Shown here: in pieces, positions 6,096-12,974 of the stretch | How positions within the stretch are numbered: position 1 is the first letter of the stretch | How the letters are laid out: the number at the start of each line of letters is the position of its first letter | NCBI GenBank assembly: GCA_035259345.1 | Contig: DATFWK010000034.1 | Coordinates: 1-13,016 of the forward strand | From: DATFWK01 sp035259345 | GTDB lineage: Bacteria > Actinomycetota > Thermoleophilia > Miltoncostaeales > Miltoncostaeaceae | Reading direction: 5' to 3' | DNA: 13,016 nt | Notes under the pieces: generated by a model | Told to the model about the DNA's origin: nothing | Seen by the model: the letters and a program-made list of their open reading frames with translations, nothing else | The model's database searches: none | Position numbers and translations under genes: made by a program

Positions 6096-7060
6096 GCCAC
6101 GGGCTGGGGCTCGCCCCGCCGCCCGCCGCCGTCGCGCCGGACGTCCTCGCGACGATCGGGGACACCCCGCTCGTCGAGCTCAAGCGCCTCTCGCCCTCGC
6201 CGGACGTTCGGGTGCTGGCGAAGCTCGAGAGCGAGAACCCGACCGGCTCGATCAAGGACCGGACGGCGCTCTGGCTGATCGACGACGCCGAGCGCTCCGG
6301 CGCGATCCGGCCTGGGGACCTCGTCATGGAGCCGACCTCCGGCAACACCGGCATCTCGATGGCGATGATCGCGCGTGTGCGGGGCTACCGGCTGGTCGCC
6401 GTCATGCCGGAGAACGTCACCGAGGAGCGCCGCCAGCTCCTGCGGCTCTACGGGGCCGAGATCGTCGAGTCGCCGGGCGAGCTCGGCTCGAACGGCGCCG
6501 TCGCCATGGCGAGGGAGATCTCCGAGCGGGAGGGCATCCACATGCCCTTCCAGTACGGCAACCCGGCGAACCCGCGGGCCCACTACGAGGGCACGGCGGA
6601 GGAGATCGTGCGGGCCTGTCCGGAGATCGACGTGTTCGTCGCGGGGCTCGGCACAGGGGGCACGCTGATGGGGGCCTCTGCCCGCCTCAAGGAGCACCGG
6701 CCTGACATCCAGATCATCGCCTGCGAGCCGATGCAGGGCGACCCTGTGATGGGCCTGCGCAACCTCGACGACGGCTTCGTGCCGCCGATCCTCGACGTCT
6801 CGCGGCTCGACCGGAAGCTCCTGGTCGGCAACCCGGATGCGCTGGCGATGACGCGGCGGCTGGCATCGGAGGAGGGCATCTTCGCGGGGGTCTCCTCGGG
6901 CGCGGTCATGCACGTCTGCGTCCAGGTCGCCCGGCGCATGCAGCGCGGCACGGTGGTCGGCATCGTCGCCGACGGCGGCTGGAAGTACCTCTCCGCCGGC
7001 CTGTGGGGGGACGACGACGAGGCAGTGGAGGAGCGGCTCGACCGCGGCGTCTTCTGGTAG
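6092..7060 (+). CDS. cysM: O-phosphoserine sulfhydrylase CysM (CysO-dependent cysteine synthase)
   Basis: 322 residues from the GTG at 6092, which overlaps the cysO stop; the frame is open upstream but only over cysO. It is a fold-type II PLP enzyme: Lys55 in NPTGSIKDR forms the Schiff base, PTSGNTGIS (81-89) holds the substrate carboxylate, GLGTGGT (185-191) binds the PLP phosphate, and SSGA (268-271) supplies the residue facing the pyridine nitrogen. Arg223 in GLRNLDDGFV corresponds to the Arg of mycobacterial CysM that selects O-phosphoserine over O-acetylserine. The C-terminus (WKYLSAGLW to DRGVFW) also follows CysM, whose tail closes the active site. It makes the CysO-cysteine adduct from O-phosphoserine and CysO thiocarboxylate. 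Neighbouring cysO and mec support CysM rather than CysK. Confidence 0.94.
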   Translation: MSHGLGLAPPPAAVAPDVLATIGDTPLVELKRLSPSPDVRVLAKLESENPTGSIKDRTALWLIDDAERSGAIRPGDLVMEPTSGNTGISMAMIARVRGYRLVAVMPENVTEERRQLLRLYGAEIVESPGELGSNGAVAMAREISEREGIHMPFQYGNPANPRAHYEGTAEEIVRACPEIDVFVAGLGTGGTLMGASARLKEHRPDIQIIACEPMQGDPVMGLRNLDDGFVPPILDVSRLDRKLLVGNPDALAMTRRLASEEGIFAGVSSGAVMHVCVQVARRMQRGTVVGIVADGGWKYLSAGLWGDDDEAVEERLDRGVFW

Positions 7061-7073
7061 CGGCAGCGCGCCG

Positions 7074-7484
7074 GTGATCATCCCCCGCGAGCTCGCCGAG
7101 CAGCTGGTGGCCCACGCCCGGGCCGAGCTGCCCAACGAGTGCTGCGGCATGATCGCCGGGCAGGACGGCACGGCCGTCCGCGTCTTCCGCGCGACCAACA
7201 GCGAGGGCAGCCCGTTCATGTACGTCATGGACCCGCGTGAGCAGCTGCGGATCCTCGACGACATCGACCGCGCCGGCTGGGACCTGCTGGCGATCTACCA
7301 CTCCCACACGCGCTCGGCGGCCTACCCGTCCCGCACCGACGTCGACCTGGCGTTCTACCCTGGCGTGGCCTACCTGATCGTCTCCCTGGCCGACCGTGAC
7401 ACGCCCGAGATCCGAGCCTTCCTCATCACCCGCGACGCTCCGCAGGAGGAGCAGATCAGCGAGGTCCCGGTCGAGATCGGCTGA
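7074..7484 (+). CDS. mec: Mec-type JAMM metallopeptidase
   Basis: 136 residues from the GTG at 7074, 13 bp after cysM, without a strong Shine-Dalgarno. The JAMM/MPN+ zinc site is complete: Glu22 in PNECCG, then HSH (His76, Ser77, His78), Ser86 and Asp89 with canonical spacing. PNECCG-(M/L) is typical of the Mec/Rv1334 branch. In M. tuberculosis Mec releases cysteine from the CysO-Cys adduct and so regenerates the Gly-Gly carrier. Because the local CysO ends Gly-Gly-Arg, this enzyme may also remove the extra Arg, as the JAMM protein QbsD does for QbsE in thioquinolobactin biosynthesis; for this window that is inference. It is the last clear member of the cysteine operon, and a hairpin follows its stop codon directly. 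Confidence 0.93.
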   Translation: MIIPRELAEQLVAHARAELPNECCGMIAGQDGTAVRVFRATNSEGSPFMYVMDPREQLRILDDIDRAGWDLLAIYHSHTRSAAYPSRTDVDLAFYPGVAYLIVSLADRDTPEIRAFLITRDAPQEEQISEVPVEIG

Positions 7485-8103
7485 GGGCCCGGCGCGCGGG
7501 CCAATCCTCGCCGCGGTGGCGCTCTGCGCCGTCCTCGCGGCGTCGCTCGTCGCGGGCTGTGGCTCGTCCGGCGGCACCACGACGGCGGCGCCCGTGGCCA
7601 TGGCGTCGCGCCTGCCTCCGGCCGGCCTGGTCGCCGGCACGACCGTCCGCTCCACCCGGGAGCTCCCGACCGCGATCGACCTCGCCGGGGCCGTGCGCCG
7701 CGCGGGCGACCCGGGAACGGCCTCGGCGGTGCAGCGGCTCGAGGCCGCGGGCTACGCGGGCGGCGCGATACGCGAGTGGCGGGGCACCGATCCGTCGGAG
7801 GGCCTGACGCTGATGCGTGGGTGGGTGGCGCGCCTGCGCGACGGTGGCGCCGCGCGCCGGGAGCTTCAGGCCACCGTCGCCGAGGCCCGGAACGGGCAGC
7901 CGGCCTCGGACGTCGCGATCCCGGGCGCCCCAGACGGGCGCGGGATCCTCATCGACCCCGGCCCGGGGCGCGCCGCGACGCTGCTGCTCGCGGCGCCGCG
8001 TGGCAGCGACCTGGTGGCCCTGCAGGCCGTCGCGCCGAGCGCGGCGGCACTACCGGCCGACGCCATCGCGCGCGCGTTCGGGCGCTTCGTCGCCGGCCGC
8101 TAG
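7396..8103 (+). CDS. Putative lipoprotein of unknown function
   Basis: A hydrophobic stretch ILAAVALCAVLAASL ends in the lipobox LVAGC, with the Cys encoded at 7558-7560. It is followed by a Gly/Ser/Thr-rich linker typical of exported lipoproteins. The mature part (about 180 residues) is Ala/Arg-rich and mixed helical, including GLTLMRGWVARLRDGG and a final ALPADAIARAFGRFVAGR; I recognise no domain. The start is a problem. The only in-frame canonical start that leaves a basic n-region before the signal helix is the GTG at 7396, which overlaps mec by 89 bp and makes the Cys residue 55. The next, GTG 7516, leaves only about 14 residues before the Cys and no positive charge. It is the same strand as and tight behind mec, and converges on the NYN gene with an 11-bp gap. 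Confidence 0.65.
   Translation: MTRPRSEPSSSPATLRRRSRSARSRSRSAEGPARGPILAAVALCAVLAASLVAGCGSSGGTTTAAPVAMASRLPPAGLVAGTTVRSTRELPTAIDLAGAVRRAGDPGTASAVQRLEAAGYAGGAIREWRGTDPSEGLTLMRGWVARLRDGGAARRELQATVAEARNGQPASDVAIPGAPDGRGILIDPGPGRAATLLLAAPRGSDLVALQAVAPSAAALPADAIARAFGRFVAGR
7486..7502 (+). terminator. Hairpin directly after mec
   Basis: GGCCCG (7486-7491) and CGGGCC (7497-7502) form a perfect 6-bp stem with a 5-nt loop starting two bases after the mec stop codon. No T-run follows, so it may end or attenuate the operon, stabilise its 3' end, or be a chance product of GC-rich sequence. Confidence 0.3.
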
Positions 8104-8114
8104 CGACCGCGGGA

Positions 8115-9626
8115 TCAGGCGGTGGGCGCCGGCTCCTCGGCCTTCTTGCGCGTGCGCCGCCGGGGCTTGGGGGCCTCCTCCTCGGGCGGCGCCTCGGCGG
8201 CCGGCGCGGCCTCCTCGGCGAGCGGCTCCTCGGCCTTCTTGCGCGTCCGCCGCTTGGGCTTGGGGGCCTCCTCCTCGGCCGGGGCCACCGTCGCAGCCTC
8301 CTCCGCGGCCGGCGCGCTCTCGCCGAGCCCCGCGATCGCCACGGTGCCGCGACGGACACGCCGGCGGCTGGAGGGGGCCGGCACTGCCTCGGGCTCGGGC
8401 TCCGGCTCGGCGGCGGGCGGCTCGGCCGCCGCCTCGGGCTCGGCCGCCGCGTCGGGCGCGACCGAGCCGATGCCACCCGTCAGGTCGGCGGCGACCTCGA
8501 GCTCTTCCGGCGTCGGCTCGGGTGCGGCGGACAGCTTGCGGCGACGGCGCCGGCCCGTGGGTGCCGGCTCCTCCACCTCGACCTGCTCCTCGGCGGCCTC
8601 GAGCTCCACGTCGGTGGCCTCGACGAGGTCTGCGGGCTCGGCGTCGAGGTCGGCATCGCTGGAAAGGACGATGTCCTCGTAGGTGATGGGCTCGTCGAGC
8701 GGCGGCAGCTCCGCCGCGGCCGGCGGCCGCTGGCGCACCTCGAACTCGAAGACCTCGGCGCCGTCACCCGCGTCGACGGAGTCCGCCGCGGGCGCCTGCT
8801 GGTCGCTGCGCCGGCGCCGGCGCCGCCGCCTGCCCTCGGAGATCTCGATCGGGCGGTCCTCGCCGGGCTGCGCGGGCGGGGCGCCGGCGGGCAGCTCAGA
8901 GGGCTCGACCAGGTACGTGCCGCTCTTGGGGTCCATCTCGAGCCGCACCACGCCCTTCGACTGGGCGTCCTCCAGGAACTTCGAGAAGGCCGAGAAGCCC
9001 AGCTCGCTCTCGTCGAAGGCCGGGTCGCGGCGCCGCATGGAGTCCTTCACGGCGCTCGCCTGGGGGCGCTCGTCGCCCTCGCGCATGCGGGCCACCAGCG
9101 TCTCGCGCAGCAGCGTGAGAGGGTCGGGCCGGGTGCCGTGGTCGTGGTGGGAGGCGACCGAGAGGCTGCGCAGGTTGTCGTAGAAAATGAACTCGTCGCA
9201 GTTGGCGATCAGCAGCTGGCTCGCCGAGCTCTGGTCGCGCCCGACGCCGATCACCCGCTTGTTGAGCTCGCGGAGCTTGCCGACCAGCGGCGTGAAGTCG
9301 CTGTCGCCGGACACGATCACGAAGTTGTCCACGTGCTCGCGGCTGTAGGCGATCTCCATGGCGTCCACGGCCATCTTGATGTCGGCGCGGTTCTTCGCCC
9401 CCTCTCGCGAGGACGGCATCTCGATGAGCTCGAGGCCTGCGCTCTGAAGCTCTCGGCGCGCGTCGCGGTAGCGGCTCCAGTCGGCGTAGGCCCGCTTCAC
9501 GACCACCCGGCCCTTCTCGGCCAGGCGGTTCAGGATCAGGTGGATGTCGAACTCGCCCCGGCTGCGGGCCCCGGGACGGGCCATGTTCTCGAAGTCCACC
9601 AGCACGGCCAGTGCGTGCTCGGACAT
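8115..9626 (-). CDS. NYN-domain ribonuclease with LOTUS-like domain and Arg/Glu-rich tail
   Basis: 503 residues. Residues 5-155 are a NYN (LabA/DUF88, PIN-like) domain: LVDFEN with Asp11, NRADIKMAVDAM with Asp82, and VSGDSDFTPLV with Asp108 and Asp110, the acidic cluster expected for metal-dependent RNA cleavage. Residues 168-242 resemble an OST-HTH/LOTUS winged helix (LLRETLVARM, FSAFSKFLEDAQSKGVVRLE, SGTYLVEP), a module that often follows NYN and binds RNA. Residues 243-503 are low-complexity Glu/Ala/Pro sequence broken by basic clusters: eight consecutive Arg at 266-273, GRRRRRK, RRRVRR, and two copies of an EEEAPKP-(K/R)RRTRKKAEEP block. Such tails recall RNase E/G-type RNA-binding scaffolds. 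A strong AAGGAG Shine-Dalgarno and a structured leader precede it. The natural target RNA is unknown. Confidence 0.88.
   Translation of the reverse strand: MSEHALAVLVDFENMARPGARSRGEFDIHLILNRLAEKGRVVVKRAYADWSRYRDARRELQSAGLELIEMPSSREGAKNRADIKMAVDAMEIAYSREHVDNFVIVSGDSDFTPLVGKLRELNKRVIGVGRDQSSASQLLIANCDEFIFYDNLRSLSVASHHDHGTRPDPLTLLRETLVARMREGDERPQASAVKDSMRRRDPAFDESELGFSAFSKFLEDAQSKGVVRLEMDPKSGTYLVEPSELPAGAPPAQPGEDRPIEISEGRRRRRRRRSDQQAPAADSVDAGDGAEVFEFEVRQRPPAAAELPPLDEPITYEDIVLSSDADLDAEPADLVEATDVELEAAEEQVEVEEPAPTGRRRRRKLSAAPEPTPEELEVAADLTGGIGSVAPDAAAEPEAAAEPPAAEPEPEPEAVPAPSSRRRVRRGTVAIAGLGESAPAAEEAATVAPAEEEAPKPKRRTRKKAEEPLAEEAAPAAEAPPEEEAPKPRRRTRKKAEEPAPTA
8131..8278 (-). repeat. Two 55-bp in-frame direct repeats in the NYN gene tail
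   Basis: Copies at 8131-8185 and 8224-8278 lie exactly 93 bp (31 codons) apart and differ at only a few bases. Each encodes a Glu-rich, then Pro-Lys/Arg, then RRTRKKAEEP block at the C-terminus of the NYN protein, which points to recent tandem duplication of a basic module. Confidence 0.7.
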
Positions 9627-9631
9627 TGGTG

Positions 9632-9637
9632 CTCCTT
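9632..9637 (-). promoter_or_regulatory. Shine-Dalgarno of the NYN gene
   Basis: AAGGAG on the minus strand, 5 nt before the ATG at 9626; one of the strongest ribosome-binding sites in the window and decisive for this start. Confidence 0.75.
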
Positions 9638-9646
9638 GAGTTCGGG

Positions 9647-9738
9647 GCCGCCCTCGGGCGGCGGGTCACGCGGCTGTCAGGCCTCTCGCCGTTGGCTGGG
9701 ACGTGTTCGCACAGCCGTGGCGGCCGCCCTCGGGCGGC
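9647..9738 (-). repeat. Duplicated hairpin in the leader of the NYN gene
   Basis: The 16-bp palindrome GCCGCCCTCGGGCGGC occurs at 9647-9662 and again at 9723-9738. Each can form a 6-bp stem with a tetraloop (CGAG in the minus-strand RNA). Between them, bases 9671-9677 and 9711-9717 are perfectly complementary over 7 bp. The copy nearer the gene lies about 10 nt upstream of the Shine-Dalgarno; the far copy sits where the NYN transcript would begin. No known riboswitch class is recognised. Confidence 0.55.
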
Positions 9739-9745
9739 GCGCCCG

Positions 9746-9751
9746 ATGGTA
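9746..9751 (-). promoter_or_regulatory. Candidate extended -10 of the NYN gene
   Basis: TACCAT on the minus strand is preceded by TGG, forming an extended -10 (TGN-TACCAT). Predicted initiation is near 9739, just at the distal hairpin, giving a leader of about 113 nt. No clear -35 was found, as is common for extended -10 promoters. Confidence 0.4.
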
Positions 9752-9779
9752 CCAGCCGCGGCGCGCGTCGGAGCCCGGC

Positions 9780-9798
9780 GACCCCGTTTCAGGGGGTC
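9780..9798. other. Isolated hairpin in the NYN-gltA intergenic region
   Basis: GACCCC (9780-9785) and GGGGTC (9793-9798) form a perfect 6-bp stem with a 7-nt loop, followed by GTTT on the plus strand. Both flanking genes point away from it, so it is not an obvious gene terminator. It could be an operator-like dyad or a barrier between the two divergent promoters. The 280-bp region 9627-9906 holds this, the NYN leader and the gltA leader, and no gene that I can support. Confidence 0.35.
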
Positions 9799-9839
9799 GT
9801 TTGCCCTGCGTGGACGGTCACCGGAAGGGCCTCGACGGG

Positions 9840-9845
9840 TAGACT
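9840..9845 (+). promoter_or_regulatory. Candidate -10 of gltA
   Basis: TAGACT about 61 nt before the gltA ATG. Initiation near 9852 would give a leader of about 55 nt. No good -35 is seen at 16-18 bp. Confidence 0.4.
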
Positions 9846-9868
9846 CAGGTGTGACAAAGCCCGCCCAG

Positions 9869-9888
9869 GGCGGCGCTCGCGCGCCGCC
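9869..9888 (+). other. Hairpin in the gltA leader next to the ribosome-binding site
   Basis: GGCGGCG (9869-9875) and CGCCGCC (9882-9888) form a perfect 7-bp stem with a 6-nt loop. It ends one base before the purine-rich ribosome-binding region (GAGGAAAGGA, 9889-9898), 8 nt from the ATG, so folding could influence ribosome access to gltA. Confidence 0.4.
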
Positions 9889-9892
9889 GAGG

Positions 9893-9898
9893 AAAGGA
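9893..9898 (+). promoter_or_regulatory. Shine-Dalgarno of gltA
   Basis: AAAGGA, within the longer purine run GAGGAAAGGA, lies 8 nt before the ATG at 9907. It decides this start over an in-frame open stretch reaching back to 9703. Confidence 0.7.
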
Positions 9899-9906
9899 CC
9901 CGGCTC

Positions 9907-11235
<1,329 letters not shown>

Positions 11236-11244
11236 CGCAGCGCC

Positions 11245-12393
11245 CTAGGCGCCCGCGAACCGGCGGGCGCCGGCGTACTCGGCGGCGAAGTGGCCGTCCG
11301 ACAGCGACTCGACGCGGACGAGGGCTCCGGTGTGCGGCGCGTCGACGAAGCGGTCGCCCCCGATGTAGAGCCCCACGTGGTGGACGTAGCCGGTGGCGTC
11401 TGCGAAGAACACCGCATCGCCGGGCTGCAGTTGCTGGCGGCTGACCCCGACGCCGGCCTGGGCCTGGGACGCGGCCACCCTGGGCAGCGAGATGCCCACC
11501 TGCCGGTAGGCCCACTGGACCAGCCCGGAGCAGTCGAAGCCGCCGGGCGCCGCGCCGCCCCACACGTACGGCGTCCCGATCTGCGCGAGCGCCCAGCGCG
11601 AGGCGATGTCCGCGGCGTTCGCCGCCCCCGCGAGCGACGGCCCGGCCGGCAGCAGCGTCACCGCCTCCACGCGCGATGTGGGTAGCGCCGGGTGCACGGT
11701 GACGGCCGAGGCGGCCGACGAGTTGGGGCCCAGCCAGCCGCCGAGGGCCGCCCCGGAGTTCGAGGACGACGTGACGTCGGCGATCGAGCGCATGCGCCCT
11801 CCTACGACCACGATCTTCCACTGGGCGGGCCCGGTGTCGTAGTACCAGACCTGGCGCCGGCCCGCGCCGAGGCGCAGGTCCGGGTCCCCGATCGCGTCGG
11901 ACACCTCCTGCGCCCGCCGGCCCACCAGCCCGCGGCCCAGCAACCGGGCGCGGGCGTCGAAGAGGGTGCCGGGCTCGGTCAGGTCGGCGGCGAGGCGGGC
12001 GAGCTCGTCCGGCGAGCGGCGCGCGAGCGCGCCGTCAGCCTTCGAGAGCAGCGCTGCCTGCACCAGCACGCCGTCAACGCTGACGCCCGGCGAGCGGAAG
12101 CGGCCGGGTCCGCGGAGGTAGGCGCGCACCGCCGTGCGGCGCTGGGCCGGCGCGAGGCGCGCCCAGCTCGCAGCCGGCGCCTCCGGGCTCGCGGGCGGCG
12201 CCTCGGCCAGCCGGGCGGCGCCGGCCGGATCGGAGGCGGGCGCCGGTGAGGCCGACGCCGCGGGCGGGGGCGGGCCGGACTGGCTCACGAGCCCCCAGGC
12301 GACGACGGCCAGGCCGACGGCCACCACGCCGGCGGCCGCCCGGCGCGCGGCGCGAGGGCCTACGCGGGGGAGCCGCCCGGCGGGGACCCGCAT
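11245..12393 (-). CDS. Secreted NlpC/P60 peptidoglycan hydrolase
   Basis: 382 residues from the ATG at 12393; the frame is open to 12915 but that stretch is an Arg/Gly-rich shadow of the marR gene. A basic N-terminus (RLPRVGPRAARRAAA) precedes one hydrophobic helix (about 20-37, GVVAVGLAVVAWGLV), a signal peptide or anchor, then a Pro/Ala linker. Residues 80-240 form a family-unspecific region including a QVWYYDTGPAQWKIVVVGGRM stretch. The C-terminal NlpC/P60 domain (about 262-378) has Cys288 in FDCSGLVQWAY, His339 in VHHVGLYIGG and His354 in DAPHTG, the catalytic Cys-His-His set, so it should cleave peptide stems of peptidoglycan outside the membrane. Its start overlaps the end of the MarR gene by 34 bp, implying co-transcription. 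Confidence 0.88.
   Translation of the reverse strand: MRVPAGRLPRVGPRAARRAAAGVVAVGLAVVAWGLVSQSGPPPPAASASPAPASDPAGAARLAEAPPASPEAPAASWARLAPAQRRTAVRAYLRGPGRFRSPGVSVDGVLVQAALLSKADGALARRSPDELARLAADLTEPGTLFDARARLLGRGLVGRRAQEVSDAIGDPDLRLGAGRRQVWYYDTGPAQWKIVVVGGRMRSIADVTSSSNSGAALGGWLGPNSSAASAVTVHPALPTSRVEAVTLLPAGPSLAGAANAADIASRWALAQIGTPYVWGGAAPGGFDCSGLVQWAYRQVGISLPRVAASQAQAGVGVSRQQLQPGDAVFFADATGYVHHVGLYIGGDRFVDAPHTGALVRVESLSDGHFAAEYAGARRFAGA
11248..11271. terminator. Hairpin between convergent gltA and NlpC/P60 genes
   Basis: GGCGCCCGC (11248-11256) and GCGGGCGCC (11263-11271) make a perfect 9-bp stem with a 6-nt loop. It lies 12 bp after the gltA stop and inside the last codons of the convergent hydrolase gene. 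There is no T-run; it could act as a bidirectional, GC-only terminator or 3'-end stabiliser. Confidence 0.4.
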
Positions 12394-12905
12394 CCGATCG
12401 TCGGTTCGTCCCGCACGTCGAGCGACTGGTCGGACGCCCCGCCGACCAGCTCCAGCAGCGCGACCAGGGCGACGAGCTCGCCGTCGCCGAGGCGCGAGAA
12501 CAGCATCTCCAGGTGCTCCGAGCGTCCGGGCAGCGCGCGGGCGGCCACCTCGTCCCCCGCGGGGGTGAGGCAGGCCTGGACCATGCGGCGGTCGCTCGGG
12601 TGAGGCGTGCGCTCGACGAGGCCGCCGCGCTCGAGCCCGTCGACGAGCTTCGTGATGTTCGGCCGGGTGACGCCGAGCTGGTCGCCGAGCTCGTACAGGC
12701 ACGTCCGCCGCTCGCGGCAGCTGCAGAGCACCTCGAGCATCTCTAGCTTCGCGTCCGAGAGGCCGAACCCCGCCGCGTGCCGGTCGAGCGTCCTGGTCGC
12801 CTTCCCCGCCGCCGACTCGAGCGCCGCGGTCGCCCTGCGCACGAGCTCGGCCCTGGCCGCCTCGGCGCCGTTCGCGGCGGGCTCGGCGATGGTTTCCAGG
12901 TTCAT
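12360..12905 (-). CDS. MarR-family transcriptional regulator
   Basis: 181 residues from the ATG at 12905; an upstream in-frame ATG at 12944 would lie in the -35 region and is unlikely. The winged helix is clear: CLYELGDQLGVTRPNITKLVDGLERGGLVERTPHPSDRRMVQACLTPAGDE (about 69-118), with recognition helix around TRPNITKLVDGLE and the wing containing the family DRR motif. Helices flanking it form the dimer. It carries an unusual cysteine group, Cys61, Cys63 and Cys69, just before and at the start of the DNA-binding segment, plus Cys112 in the wing. This could sense oxidants or metal, though no such mechanism can be proved here. It is first in an operon with a cell-wall hydrolase and divergent from the gene at 12975, so either may be its target. 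Confidence 0.88.
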   Translation of the reverse strand: MNLETIAEPAANGAEAARAELVRRATAALESAAGKATRTLDRHAAGFGLSDAKLEMLEVLCSCRERRTCLYELGDQLGVTRPNITKLVDGLERGGLVERTPHPSDRRMVQACLTPAGDEVAARALPGRSEHLEMLFSRLGDGELVALVALLELVGGASDQSLDVRDEPTIGCGSPPGGSPA

Positions 12906-12913
12906 CACCGCGC

Positions 12914-12944
12914 ACCGTAGCACCGGGCGCAGGTGGGCGGTCAA
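12914..12944 (-). promoter_or_regulatory. Promoter of the marR-like operon
   Basis: On the minus strand TTGACC (12944-12939) and TACGGT (12919-12914) are 19 bp apart; TGC before the hexamer also gives an extended -10. The -10 ends 8 nt before the ATG at 12905 with no Shine-Dalgarno, consistent with a leaderless or near-leaderless mRNA. Repeated CACCG units (12906-12910, 12913-12917, 12921-12925, plus strand) cover the -10 and start codon and might be an operator. Confidence 0.5.
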
Positions 12945-12962
12945 GGGGAATGCGGGGGAGGG

Positions 12963-12968
12963 TAAGCT
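12963..12968 (+). promoter_or_regulatory. -10-like hexamer of the gene at 12975
   Basis: TAAGCT ends 6 nt before the ATG at 12975, in the leaderless arrangement seen at other starts here. The GGGGGAGGG run upstream of it is too far from the ATG to act as a typical Shine-Dalgarno (about 12 nt or more). Confidence 0.45.
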
Positions 12969-12974
12969 GCGCGC

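Noticed and set aside
8810..8833. GC-rich short-period repeat (CGG/CGC) as a possible regulatory repeat
   Set aside because: It encodes the eight-Arg run of the NYN protein, so coding explains it.
9780..9798. Intrinsic terminator between the NYN gene and gltA
   Set aside because: The hairpin is real but both neighbouring genes diverge from it and it lacks a proper T-run, so it is listed only as an unassigned hairpin.
7776..9842. 688-residue plus-strand frame antisense to the NYN gene
   Set aside because: Leu/Gly/Arg-rich repeats are the reverse reading of the Glu/Ala/Arg tail; the minus strand has the NYN catalytic residues and a strong Shine-Dalgarno.
9703..9906. N-terminal extension of citrate synthase
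   Set aside because: The Arg/Pro/Gly-rich extension runs through the candidate -10 and leader; the ATG at 9907 has a good Shine-Dalgarno and the family-like N-terminus.
12394..12915. N-terminal extension of the NlpC/P60 protein
   Set aside because: It reads the marR gene out of frame; the ATG at 12393 is followed at once by a basic segment and signal helix.
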